From assembly GCF_014284155.1 (NCBI RefSeq), contig NZ_JACOFZ010000001.1:1320545-1384544 (forward strand): a DNA stretch of 64,000 nt, in the 5' to 3' direction. The translations under genes were made by a program, and so were the position numbers. The stretch comes from Affinundibacterium nitidum (GTDB lineage Bacteria > Pseudomonadota > Gammaproteobacteria > Burkholderiales > Burkholderiaceae_D). Below, piece after piece: positions 44,315-53,150 of this stretch. The notes under the pieces are model-generated. The model did not search any database, had not been told where the DNA came from, and saw only the letters and a program-made list of their open reading frames with translations. Position 1 is the stretch's first letter. Each line of letters starts with the position of its first letter.

Positions 44315-44995
44315 ATGAATTCCACCGAGAACGCCTATCTAACTCAAGGACTCATCCAAAGCGATGAGGAATTGATGTTGCGCTATTGCGATGGTGATTT
44401 CACTGCTTTCAAAGAACTATATCAACGTCATAGCAAACCCTTATACCGTTTTATCGCATGGCGCTCACCACGCACCGAATGGGTCGATGAAGTGATGCAG
44501 GATAGTTGGACCGCGCTACACAATGCACGTGCTGGTTACCACGCCAGCGCTAGTTTTAAGACCTATCTGTACCAAATTGCCCGTAATCGTTTGATTGATC
44601 TAATGCGTCAAAATCAAATCATCCTTGCCAGTGATTTCGGTGAAAGTGACGATAACAACTCCACTTTTGAAGATTACGCTGAACTTGCGACCACGCTCTC
44701 AGGTCAAACTCAAGCATCCACTAAGGTCGGAGGAACTGATGAGTCTGGATCAAACCCAGAACAGCTATTTGTCGACAAGCAAAGACTCCATGCCTTACAT
44801 GATGCGATCGATCAGCTTCCAAGCGTGCAAAAGGAAGCATTGGTGCTACAACAATTTAACGAACTCAGTTTGGATGAAATCGCGGAGATCAGCGCGGTGC
44901 CAGTCGAGACGATCAAGAGCCGTTTGCGCTATGCGATGCAGAAACTGCGACAGCATTTTGCCAAACCTGAGCATAGGCTGGAGGAATTCACATGA
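44315..44995 (+). CDS. ECF-family RNA polymerase sigma factor
   Basis: 226 residues from ATG 44315 (an in-frame TTG at 44279 is less likely). Region 2 is at about 17-85: LMLRYCDGDFTAFKELYQRH, EWVDEVMQDSWTALHNA, FKTYLYQIARNRLIDLMR. Region 4 is at about 160-215: IDQLPSVQKEALVLQQFNEL, LSLDEIAEISAVPVETIKSR and YAMQKLRQ. The linker between is longer than usual and acidic (FGESDDNNSTFEDYAE). The stop overlaps the next gene by four bases (ATGA), the classical sigma/anti-sigma coupling. Confidence 0.95.
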   Translation: MNSTENAYLTQGLIQSDEELMLRYCDGDFTAFKELYQRHSKPLYRFIAWRSPRTEWVDEVMQDSWTALHNARAGYHASASFKTYLYQIARNRLIDLMRQNQIILASDFGESDDNNSTFEDYAELATTLSGQTQASTKVGGTDESGSNPEQLFVDKQRLHALHDAIDQLPSVQKEALVLQQFNELSLDEIAEISAVPVETIKSRLRYAMQKLRQHFAKPEHRLEEFT

Positions 44996-46254
44996 CCACG
45001 CCACAAAATACCGACAAAGACTTGCTCCCTAGAGCAGGCGATGCGATGCTGGAGAAACAGTTGCGGGCCTTACCGCAAGTTGAGCCATCGCCCGAACTTG
45101 ATGCTGCAATACTTGGCAAGATCGAACATGCACTCAAACTGGAGGCGCAGCAAAAGACACTTGCAGAGCCAAGCCAAGTCGAGCCTATCGCTACAGCACA
45201 AAGACCTCGCCAACATTTCTTCCAAGGCTTAGAACATAAGCTCAAGCAATTCTGGTTCATCCCCGTTGGCGCGATGGCGATGTTGCTCGCATCAGTAACG
45301 TTGAATCAAACACAAACTTGGTCTGAGCACACAACATCGCCAAGCCCGGCCAAGGAAGTCGCAATTGCAACAAACTCGTCTGTGCCTAGTTCAGCAGGCA
45401 CAGATAAATCGACCACTGTCGCGATGAACGAAACGCAGGATCAGGCGACCAACACGCCAGCAAATTCAACACCACCACTCAAGCGTGATGAGATCGAAAC
45501 AAGGTCTGTAGTCGACAGTAAGAAAATGACGTCTGAGTTGGCTCTTCTCTTTGAAAAGAGATCAAAAGAACGATTCGCCAGCAAAGAGGAATCAAAAATA
45601 GCGGCAACAAAGAAATTGGCTCGCTTAAATGAGGCTGAAATCGCATTTGCGAAGCCAGTCGAAAAACCAGATCAAGAAAATTCGAAACCCGCTAGTGTGC
45701 CACCGGCGCCTACTGTCGCTGAGGTAAAAATGAGCTCGGCTAGGCCTGTTCTGACTGCCGATGTGCAACGCGTAGAAGTCACCGGCTCTTCCATCAAACG
45801 TGTGCAAGTGGAGAGTAGCAATGCTGTGCAGGTTGTAGAGAGAAACGACAGAATAGAAGACAAAGTCTCGCCAAAGACCGAGCTCTATGCGGTGAAAGAT
45901 CTGTACGACCCGAATCTGAAACTCACCGAAGAAGCGAAAGGGCTAGCCAAGGTTTCGCCTCGCGAGACGGCAGCGATCATCGAAGCACCCAGACCAGCGT
46001 TTGCTACGGCAAAAGCTGCGCCTGCTCCAGCAGCCCCCATTACTCCTCCATTAGAATCATACCGAGAGCTTCCACATCCAGTTGACGTGATTCGCGCACG
46101 CTTGGAACAGCTAATTAGTCTAGGTCGCACTGGAGACGCTTTACAGCTATGGAAAGACTTTAAAGAGAATTACCCTGAAGCTGGCCTGGCGCCCGATCTG
46201 CGGAAAAAATTGGAAGAATTAGAACGCAAACACAACACCAAAAAACCATACTAA
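44992..46254 (+). CDS. Probable membrane anti-sigma factor with TonB-plug-like motif
   Basis: 420 residues, overlapping the sigma gene by four bases. The N-terminal 80 residues are cytoplasmic and could bind the sigma factor. One membrane helix lies at about 86-105 (FWFIPVGAMAMLLASVTL). The rest is a long low-complexity periplasmic region rich in Ala, Pro, Ser, Glu and Lys. Near residues 260-270 is RVEVTGSSIKR, followed by NAVQVVERNDRIE; this is the pattern that begins plug domains of TonB receptors. A last helical segment (about 365-415, VIRARLEQLISLGRTGDAL) is TPR-like. No zinc-binding anti-sigma motif is seen, so the role is inferred from gene order. Confidence 0.8.
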   Translation: MTTPQNTDKDLLPRAGDAMLEKQLRALPQVEPSPELDAAILGKIEHALKLEAQQKTLAEPSQVEPIATAQRPRQHFFQGLEHKLKQFWFIPVGAMAMLLASVTLNQTQTWSEHTTSPSPAKEVAIATNSSVPSSAGTDKSTTVAMNETQDQATNTPANSTPPLKRDEIETRSVVDSKKMTSELALLFEKRSKERFASKEESKIAATKKLARLNEAEIAFAKPVEKPDQENSKPASVPPAPTVAEVKMSSARPVLTADVQRVEVTGSSIKRVQVESSNAVQVVERNDRIEDKVSPKTELYAVKDLYDPNLKLTEEAKGLAKVSPRETAAIIEAPRPAFATAKAAPAPAAPITPPLESYRELPHPVDVIRARLEQLISLGRTGDALQLWKDFKENYPEAGLAPDLRKKLEELERKHNTKKPY

Positions 46255-46362
46255 AAATCTATTTTTTAGATCAAAAAATATTTTTTCATTTTCTTAACCC
46301 CTTTTTTCGAACTGTTCCGTTTAAGTCATTACCACGGTCAATCCGGATAATAGGAGAAGAAA

Positions 46363-48732
46363 ATGTTGCGACCTCTTTTAATTGCACTCTTGGGTGCCTC
46401 AGTTTTACCTATCGCTGTCAGTCACCCTACTCATCATTCGACGCCGTCAGAACTCGTTCCGCTTGCAACAGCAACCGCTGAACAAGGCGTTGAGCTACAA
46501 AACATCGCAATATCGACTCACGTACAGGGTCTTTCTGTGTTGAGTGAGTTCCATATTAGCCTCCGCAATCCCACACTTTCAACGAAAGCCTTGCCATTCA
46601 AGATCTCTCTGCCAAAGGGAGTCCAAGTAGTGAGTTACCAACTCGATCAAGAGCCAGAAGTGCCAGTCAATCATCGTGGCATCATTGCCCGCTCAGACTT
46701 TCAACTCAAAGTTAATGACATACCAGCCAATGGTGCCCGGGTCCTTACATTGAGAGTCAAAAGTACGCTGGAACAAATGGCAAACCAATGGCGCTATCAG
46801 CTGCCAATCGGTTTTGCACAAGGCGTCAACAAACTCAGTATTGAAATCATGAATCCGGGCTTAATTGCGCAGCCTAACTTGCAAATCGACTCCCGTCCTG
46901 TTGCACTGATCAAAATAGGCTCGACTTTTACGGCTACTCTCGACAAACCACAGATTTCAAACTCTACGATGCTCACTGGTACGCTGAATTTAGGCGGCAA
47001 TCCGCAGAGTATCGAAGTTACCAAAGGGGATGCTAAAGAGGAATTTGTAAATTCCTCGCAAGCGGTCGTTAGCCTAGCACATCCACCTAACGAACCAAAG
47101 GCTATCGCGCCGGTAGCGCCTGCCATACAAAGAGTAGAAGTGACGGGGACTCATATTAAGCGAGTAATGCCAGAATACTCAACGTCTAATCAAGCAATAC
47201 TCGCCAAGGCTTCTGCACCATACGGACGTGTCGATTATTCTCCACCTCAAGCAAGCAATAATACCGCCAAGTATCAGCACTACACAGAAAATGCTTGGAA
47301 GCGGGTCGATGACGAACCAGTATCAACCTTTAGTGCAGATGTTGACACAGGTAGTTATGCCAACGTGCGACGTTTCCTGCAACAAGGTAGTTTGCCTGCA
47401 CAGGATGCTGTACGCACGGAAGAATTAGTCAATTACTTCTCGTATGAATATGCACTCCCTTCTAAGGATTCTGCTCATCCTTTCAGTGTGCATACCGAGA
47501 CCAGTGTCTCGCCTTGGAACAAAGATCGATTATTGATGCGGGTTGCCATCAAAGGTAAAGATGTCGCCAAAGAGTTACTTCCTCCAGCCAACTTGGTATT
47601 TCTGGTCGACGTTTCGGGGTCGATGTCACCATCCGAACGCCTGCCTTTGATAAAGTCAGCTTTAAAACTCTTAACTTCACAATTGCGAGCCAAAGACCGA
47701 GTGAGCTTGGTGACCTACGCCGATGGCACCGGTGTCGTCTTACCACCAACATCTGGTAGCGAAAAAGAGAAGATTATGATGGCCATCGACCAACTGCGCT
47801 CTGGCGGCAGCACCAATGGTGAAGGTGGCTTACGCCTCGCTTACCAGCAAGCTCGAGCAGCGAAAATCGACGGTGGTATCAATCGTGTGTTGCTTGCTAC
47901 CGATGGTGATTTGAACGTAGGTGTGACGGATCCGAACGAACTCAAAGCATTGGTTGAACGTGAACGTAAATCCGGCATTAGTCTAAGCACTTTAGGTGTG
48001 GGCGATCACAACTACAACGATGCGCTGATGAAAAAACTCGCTGACAATGGTGACGGTAGTTATCACTATCTCGATAGCTTACAAGAAGCCCACAAAGTTC
48101 TGGTGAACGAGTTTACTTCAACGCTTTCTACGATCGCTCAAGATTTAAAGCTACAGTTGGAATTCAATCCTAAAAACGTCGCTGAATATCGACTGATCGG
48201 CTACGAATTACGCGCCTTAACTCGTGAACAATTCAATGACGATAAAGTTGATGCGGGTGATATCGGCGCGGGCCACACAGTGACTGCACTTTATGAAATT
48301 GTCCCAACGGGTAGCAACGGCAACGTCGACCCATTGCGGTATGGTGAGCGCAATCAGAGACAAATTGGCGAGCTCAATAGCATTGCGAATAGTCAGTTCA
48401 AAAACGAATTAGCATGGCTCAAACTACGTTACAAGAATCCTGGCGAGAACAAGAGTATTTTGGTGCAAGTCCCCATCAACAAAGCGGCGCAGACAAAATC
48501 GATTGAAAACACCGATAAAGACTTCCGTTTTGCCACAGCTGTAGCTGCCTGGTCACAATGGTTACGTGGCAGCCCGTTGATTGGCGATTTTTCTGCGAGC
48601 GACATCCTAAAACTGGCACGTGATGCTCGCGGTGAAGATAAGTTTGGTCATCGTGCGGAATTCATACGCCTCGTAGAATTGTCGTCCAGCTTGAAGCCTA
48701 GCGAACCAGCAATCGCTTTGATTAGACGCTAG
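46363..48732 (+). CDS. Secreted von Willebrand factor A protein (YfbK-like) with N-terminal extension
   Basis: 789 residues with GGAGAAGAA before the ATG. A signal peptide (MLRPLLIALLGASVLPIAVS) is followed by a beta-rich domain of about 200 residues (VIT-like in pattern), then RVEVTGTHIKR at 257-267, matching the motif in the upstream protein. The YfbK-type core follows: HYTENAWKRVDDEPVSTFSA, DVDTGSYANVRRFL, then a VWA domain with the metal motif FLVDVSGSMSPSERL (Asp about 416) and LLATDGDLNVG. The C-terminal DUF3520-like part runs from about 640. E. coli YfbK has about 575 residues, so the N-terminal 200 are extra. Probable periplasmic or surface lipid-free protein; function unknown. Confidence 0.9.
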   Translation: MLRPLLIALLGASVLPIAVSHPTHHSTPSELVPLATATAEQGVELQNIAISTHVQGLSVLSEFHISLRNPTLSTKALPFKISLPKGVQVVSYQLDQEPEVPVNHRGIIARSDFQLKVNDIPANGARVLTLRVKSTLEQMANQWRYQLPIGFAQGVNKLSIEIMNPGLIAQPNLQIDSRPVALIKIGSTFTATLDKPQISNSTMLTGTLNLGGNPQSIEVTKGDAKEEFVNSSQAVVSLAHPPNEPKAIAPVAPAIQRVEVTGTHIKRVMPEYSTSNQAILAKASAPYGRVDYSPPQASNNTAKYQHYTENAWKRVDDEPVSTFSADVDTGSYANVRRFLQQGSLPAQDAVRTEELVNYFSYEYALPSKDSAHPFSVHTETSVSPWNKDRLLMRVAIKGKDVAKELLPPANLVFLVDVSGSMSPSERLPLIKSALKLLTSQLRAKDRVSLVTYADGTGVVLPPTSGSEKEKIMMAIDQLRSGGSTNGEGGLRLAYQQARAAKIDGGINRVLLATDGDLNVGVTDPNELKALVERERKSGISLSTLGVGDHNYNDALMKKLADNGDGSYHYLDSLQEAHKVLVNEFTSTLSTIAQDLKLQLEFNPKNVAEYRLIGYELRALTREQFNDDKVDAGDIGAGHTVTALYEIVPTGSNGNVDPLRYGERNQRQIGELNSIANSQFKNELAWLKLRYKNPGENKSILVQVPINKAAQTKSIENTDKDFRFATAVAAWSQWLRGSPLIGDFSASDILKLARDARGEDKFGHRAEFIRLVELSSSLKPSEPAIALIRR

Positions 48733-48749
48733 ACTATACAATGACACTG

Positions 48750-48784
48750 AACGCCAGCAGCCTTCCATCTGCTGGCGTTTTATT
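48750..48784 (+). terminator. Terminator after the VWA gene
   Basis: AACGCCAGCAG (48750-48760), eight-base loop, CTGCTGGCGTT (48769-48779), followed by TTATTT. Confidence 0.9.
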
Positions 48785-49002
48785 TCGTCAACGAGCCTCG
48801 GTTACTTGAAATGAAATCGATGTACAGCGGTCCAAGACGCATACTTGGCCGTCCTTCTTCTCTCGTCACGAAAAAGTGTTAAGCTAGCAGCTCTAAGCCA
48901 GTGTCCGGTTTATCCCAAAACAGAGTTGCGTTCCTCAATCGACATGACTCTGTTCAAAGCGAACACTTACGCTCCTGTATCGTGTTTTTGCTGATGCTAA
49001 CC

Positions 49003-49917
49003 ATGTCGACCAAGCTCTCACCATCCACCATCATCTTGTTGACCATTCCGCCGATTCTCTGGGCGTGCAATGCGATTATCGGTCGTCTCATCGCGCCAAT
49101 GATCCCTCCCGTCACACTCAACTTCTTACGCTGGGTAATCGCCTTTATCGTGTTATTGCCGATAGCATGGTCCATTTTTCGAGTCGGCAGCGGTGTCTGG
49201 CTGCATAAGACGCAATATGCGATGCTTGGCTTACTCGGTATCGGCTTATACAACGCGTTGCAATATCTTGCATTGAAGAGCTCTTCGCCAATCAACGTCA
49301 CTCTAGTCGCGTCGGGAATGCCAATTTGGATGATGCTAGTGGGAGCGTCCTTCTTTGGCGCTGCACTTCAAGCCAAGCAAATATTGGGTGCCATACTATC
49401 GATGCTAGGCGTGCTTTTGGTCTTGAGTCGAGGGGAATTGCAGCACCTTCTCGAATTACACTTAGTGCCCGGTGATTTACTCATGATACTCGCCACCATC
49501 GCTTGGTCTTTTTATAGTTGGCTATTGGCGGGCAAAAGCAAACTTGGTGAAGTCAGCCAGCAGTGGGCGCACTTTTTATTGGCGCAGATCAGCTACGGAT
49601 TAGTTTGGTCTGGCTTATTCGCCGCCGCTGAATGGCAACATGCGCAACAACATATTGATTGGAGTCTTCAATTAATAGGTGCCATCATCTTCGTGGCGAT
49701 AGGTCCGGCGATCATCGCCTTCCGTTGCTGGGGTGCTGGTGTGCAAAGAGCAGGCGCCAATATCGCGGGCTTTTTTGTAAATTTAACGCCCTTGTTTACC
49801 GCCCTACTATCTACATTGGTCTTGAATGAAACGCCGCATCTCTACCATGCCTTAGCATTCATATTGATCATCGGCGGCATTTTTGTTTCGGCGCAAATTC
49901 GTCGCCCTAATCAATGA
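49003..49917 (+). CDS. EamA/DMT-family transporter
   Basis: 304 residues from ATG 49003; ATG 48994 or a frame from 48901 are also possible because no clear ribosome site is seen. Ten membrane helices are arranged as two EamA repeats (first ILLTIPPILWACNAIIGRLI; second LLMILATIAWSFYSWLLAG). Conserved family features include TLNFLRWVIAF, ALKSSSPINVTLV and GAGVQRAGANIAGFFVNLTP. The substrate, probably a metabolite or amino acid exported, cannot be read. Confidence 0.88.
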   Translation: MSTKLSPSTIILLTIPPILWACNAIIGRLIAPMIPPVTLNFLRWVIAFIVLLPIAWSIFRVGSGVWLHKTQYAMLGLLGIGLYNALQYLALKSSSPINVTLVASGMPIWMMLVGASFFGAALQAKQILGAILSMLGVLLVLSRGELQHLLELHLVPGDLLMILATIAWSFYSWLLAGKSKLGEVSQQWAHFLLAQISYGLVWSGLFAAAEWQHAQQHIDWSLQLIGAIIFVAIGPAIIAFRCWGAGVQRAGANIAGFFVNLTPLFTALLSTLVLNETPHLYHALAFILIIGGIFVSAQIRRPNQ

Positions 49918-49989
49918 CATGAATTGACAGCGGAGGGCGCAGCTTGTGCCAAGTTGCCGCCCTACGCTAACTATATTAAGGGCATCGTT

Positions 49990-50808
49990 TTAATCAACGC
50001 CAAAGTCGAAATAACTGTTGGCAGCCTGCGCAAAAAATCCAGCGACGCGTAATTCACCGGTATATAGCACGAGTGCATATTCGCCTTTCGCCAGCTCTTT
50101 TTCGGGGGTGACTTTATACAAAACAAAACCATCGCGCGCCTTTGCTTGGCTCGACAATACTTCTGTCTTCACAGGGATAACGCGATCTTTGTGGATGCCG
50201 CTCGAATAACTTAAGAAACCACCTCCGACCAATACTTCTCGGTTACCGTTATCGCGCACGACAAAGCTCGCCAATGTCAGATAATTTGGTGCCTGGGCAT
50301 TTTTCGGAACCGAAACGATAAACTCCGGCAAAGTTGAAGTGATCCTTCGTTGTGCGGCTGAATTATTGAGAGACGCGTACGTTGCGACACCACCAAAACC
50401 AAAAGCACGACTTGCCGTTCTCATTTGCGGAATGATGTATTGCATATTCGATTCCGCCCCATTCACTAGCAGCATGACTTCCTCAGGATTGCTCGTCTCA
50501 TTTGCTGCAGGCTTGTTCACCGAAGCATTTTTTTCTTTTCCACTACTGGATTTGTTCGCAAATTCCGCGGGATTAATCATTGCTTTCAAAATGAGTGGTG
50601 TCGCACCTTTCTCACGTAATTTGATTAGCGCTGCGGGTGATGTATCAAATTTATTTTGCCCACTCACGATGGCTTGGAGGATCACATCCTCTGGCATCTT
50701 TGCATCTAATAGTTTAATGACGTCTTGATTAGTTAAGGCACCTGCGATGGCACTTTGCAGGAAAGCTGAGCACAATAAAATAACGACACACCGAAAAATT
50801 CGCTTCAT
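49990..50808 (-). CDS. Secreted protein, unknown
   Basis: 272 residues from ATG 50808, with a GTG at 50814 as alternative. The signal peptide is MKRIFRCVVILLCSAFLQSA ending AIAGA. The mature N-terminus LTNQDVIKLLDAKMPEDVILQAI is a small helical repeat common at the start of exported proteins of unknown function. A Ser/Lys/Asn-rich linker and a beta-rich C-terminal domain follow (YIIPQMRTASRAFGFGGV, DGFVLYKVTPEKELAKGEYALV). I do not recognise a family with function. Confidence 0.75.
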   Translation of the reverse strand: MKRIFRCVVILLCSAFLQSAIAGALTNQDVIKLLDAKMPEDVILQAIVSGQNKFDTSPAALIKLREKGATPLILKAMINPAEFANKSSSGKEKNASVNKPAANETSNPEEVMLLVNGAESNMQYIIPQMRTASRAFGFGGVATYASLNNSAAQRRITSTLPEFIVSVPKNAQAPNYLTLASFVVRDNGNREVLVGGGFLSYSSGIHKDRVIPVKTEVLSSQAKARDGFVLYKVTPEKELAKGEYALVLYTGELRVAGFFAQAANSYFDFGVD

Positions 50809-50958
50809 ATCCACTCTCTGTAAAAGTTAAAAAGTTTATGTAAGAACACAAGTTACAATACTGAATAATGAGATATTTAACAAGAAAAACCCTTTCGAAA
50901 CGTAGTAATTGCTGTGACAAAGGAGATTTAAGTCTTTTCCAAAATCATGTTTCGGTCT

Positions 50959-50992
50959 CATGCTCCTCACCCTTTTTGAGCATGCGCTTTTT
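50959..50992 (+). terminator. Orphan terminator-like hairpin
   Basis: CATGCTC (50959-50965) and GAGCATG (50978-50984) with a 12-base loop, then CGCTTTTTTAT. On the plus strand it looks like an intrinsic terminator, but no plus-strand gene ends nearby: the closest is the DMT transporter, a kilobase upstream and past its own gap. It may end a small RNA from the 50815-50958 region. Confidence 0.55.
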
Positions 50993-51053
50993 TATTTGCA
51001 CGATTTGATCCGCAATAACGTAAAATTCTCCACTTTTTGCACTTTCTGCTTTT

Positions 51054-51971
51054 ATGGCCTACGCTTCACCTCGAATTCGATGGATGCTCTTTGTCGTTCC
51101 ATGCTGGTTCACATGCTTACTCGGCCTTCTTTGCACCTTCAGCCCCGTGCAGGCTCAGCAAACTGCATCTGCGGCAACGAGGACGGCACCCGCCCCAATT
51201 CGATTCTTACTGACCTTCGACGACGGGCCAAGCGCCTCAGATTTCGACAACCCGAGTGAAAAGATTCTCAATGCACTCGATAAAAATCCCTACCAGTCTG
51301 ATATCAAAGCAATATTTTTCACGCAAACACAAGCCAAAGGTGCCGGTGGCTCTGAGCACGGTCGAGCACTACTGAAACGAATGTTTGAGACTGGGCATGA
51401 ATTAGCGTTTCACACGGCGACCGCGGGGCACGCAAACCATCGATTTTTATCGGAAGAAACACTTAGGACTTCGTTAGTAACCGGCGTCCAAGACTTATCA
51501 GCGGTACGCGGCAGCCCGCCACAACTCGTGAGACCACCGTTCTGGAGTTATAACGAAAGAACACTCGCGATGTATCACGAGCATGGCATGCAAATGTTAC
51601 TCACTGATCTGAGCGCGAACGATGGCGTCATTTATGTATTCAATTTTAGTTTTAGTAAGCGCAAGAATATGCGCCAGATGTTATTGAGCTTAAAGCCAAG
51701 TTGGGAGGCGGGCGAACTGCCTAGTGTCGATGGTGCAACCCCGATTGTGGTGACATTTCACGACATCAATCGCTACACGGCTAATCATATTGAAGAGTAT
51801 CTCGGCATACTATTAGACGTAGCAAAAGAGTTGGAAATGCCAACCACTACACTTCCCTTCTATGATAAACGAGAAGAAATGCTGCGGGCAGCTATGCTCA
51901 AAACGACAAAAACGACGCATGCCAAACAAGAATTGCCTGGGATCTGGAACTGGTTTTGGAGTTGGTTCTAA
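51054..51971 (+). CDS. Exported polysaccharide deacetylase
   Basis: 305 residues with a signal-anchor-like N-terminus (about 10-33, MLFVVPCWFTCLLGLLCTF) ending near VQAQQ. The NodB domain begins IRFLLTFDDGPSASDF (catalytic Asp and metal Asp), continues HELAFHTATAGHANHRFL (metal His pair), VRPPFWSYNERTLAMY (Arg-Pro-Pro), and VVTFHDINRYTANHI near the end. It removes acetyl groups from an exopolysaccharide or peptidoglycan; substrate unknown. Its last four bases overlap the convergent phosphopantetheinyl transferase gene. Confidence 0.92.
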   Translation: MAYASPRIRWMLFVVPCWFTCLLGLLCTFSPVQAQQTASAATRTAPAPIRFLLTFDDGPSASDFDNPSEKILNALDKNPYQSDIKAIFFTQTQAKGAGGSEHGRALLKRMFETGHELAFHTATAGHANHRFLSEETLRTSLVTGVQDLSAVRGSPPQLVRPPFWSYNERTLAMYHEHGMQMLLTDLSANDGVIYVFNFSFSKRKNMRQMLLSLKPSWEAGELPSVDGATPIVVTFHDINRYTANHIEEYLGILLDVAKELEMPTTTLPFYDKREEMLRAAMLKTTKTTHAKQELPGIWNWFWSWF

Positions 51972-52576
51972 AGAACGACTTCTAGTATTTCTGGAGCGCA
52001 GGCGATGGCTGTGTCGCTACAAACAGCAATGGCAAGTTCTGGATAACGTGAGTACCTAAGATGCTGGAGCTCTTGACAAGCTGCTGACAGTTTAATTTGC
52101 GCTTCCTTCGCTGTCCAACACTGATAAAAATACTCAATTTGATCCTGCTGAGATTTTGCTAATAGTTCAGCAATTTGAGCGTGATGGAAGCTATGCTCGG
52201 CGAGTGCGAGTACATCCCGTTGCGGATCAATTACCTCGATATCTAGACCTAGCTTGGCATCTTTCGCAATCGCACATGCTACCCATTGCTGGCTGTGAGA
52301 GATACTAAAGCCTATTGGAGGCAAGCCCTTTAAATCCAAAAGAGGTGCATTGTTAGGACGCTCGGACAAAGGAACTTCGACTGCGGGGATGCCGAGTAAA
52401 GAGGACAACTGGTGGCGCAACAAATAACGACCCAGCAAAAATTGTTGTGCGCGTTCCGGCCTCAAAAAACGCTGATAACGGAGAGCCTCTGCCACCGACA
52501 AGCACTGGCAAATAGCGTCTTTGCGCAGCTGCGGCAATGTGGATAGCGCTGAAAGATGAGCAAGATAAATTTTCAT
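51968..52576 (-). CDS. 4'-phosphopantetheinyl transferase (Sfp type)
   Basis: 202-residue enzyme that loads the phosphopantetheine arm onto carrier proteins. Motifs: GFSISHSQQWVACAIAK, then LGLDIEVIDPQRDV (Mg-binding Asp/Glu), and YFYQCWTAKEAQIKLSA (catalytic Trp-x-x-Lys-Glu). It is last gene in the minus-strand aryl-polyene-type operon and most likely activates its carrier proteins, which lie outside the window. Confidence 0.93.
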   Translation of the reverse strand: MKIYLAHLSALSTLPQLRKDAICQCLSVAEALRYQRFLRPERAQQFLLGRYLLRHQLSSLLGIPAVEVPLSERPNNAPLLDLKGLPPIGFSISHSQQWVACAIAKDAKLGLDIEVIDPQRDVLALAEHSFHHAQIAELLAKSQQDQIEYFYQCWTAKEAQIKLSAACQELQHLRYSRYPELAIAVCSDTAIACAPEILEVVL

Positions 52577-52623
52577 CGAATTATCTTGCTCAAGTCATCG
52601 TCATTGAAACGAAGGTGTATCTA

Positions 52624-53082
52624 TTATTTATCGGAAATTTTCACGAAATCGCCTTTTAATGCAACGCCTGCCATAATCGCGCCAGCATGGCATTCAAAGT
52701 CTGTTTCGCTAGAAAATTCGACATTGTCATAGTTACTTACAATGTTCACGACAGCATTAGCGCCAAGCTCTTTTGCCCGCGCTTGCAATTGCAACATACT
52801 CGACAAGAAAACCCAATTACATGCTTTCTCATCAGACTTACCGAAGGCATTGGTCTTCTTACTCGTTTTATCAGATGCAAGACGCTTCTCGATATGTGGC
52901 GTCGCTTGTTTTCCGAAATAGAACTTAATTGACTCATCCAAACGCGTGGATGCATCATTTTTAGCCATGGCACCTGCGATCGGTAAAATCAGTTTGCGGT
53001 CACTTGCTTGTGCGTCGTGAGATACTGAAACAAAAGTCGTTAAAAGAGCTAAGCCGCAAGCAGTTGAGATCAAAGTTTTCAT
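52624..53082 (-). CDS. Small secreted protein of the aryl-polyene operon (often mis-named excinuclease subunit)
   Basis: 152 residues with signal peptide (MKTLISTACGLALLTTFVSV, ending AQAS). The mature part has two cysteines (KACNWVF and DFECHAG) and a conserved C-terminal ANAVVNIVSNYDNVEFSS stretch with AGVALKGDFVKI, resembling a YbjQ-like heavy-metal-binding fold. Databases sometimes label such proteins excinuclease ATPase subunit; nothing in the sequence supports that. It is located between the second ketosynthase and the phosphopantetheinyl transferase, so it is probably a periplasmic accessory. Confidence 0.8.
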   Translation of the reverse strand: MKTLISTACGLALLTTFVSVSHDAQASDRKLILPIAGAMAKNDASTRLDESIKFYFGKQATPHIEKRLASDKTSKKTNAFGKSDEKACNWVFLSSMLQLQARAKELGANAVVNIVSNYDNVEFSSETDFECHAGAIMAGVALKGDFVKISDK

Positions 53083-53150
53083 TTTCTTCCTTTACAAATA
53101 AATCGTTTTACATTGCGCTAGTCGTTCAGCGCTATCAGAAACATGCGCGA

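Noticed and set aside
46255-46362. ECF-type promoter (GAAC with downstream GTC) before the VWA gene
   Set aside because: GAAC is present at about 46309 but no GTC lies at the 16-17 base spacing needed; the match is not convincing.
49933-49963. Hairpin AGGGCG/CGCCCT after the DMT transporter gene
   Set aside because: A large imperfect loop and no T-run; too weak to call a terminator.
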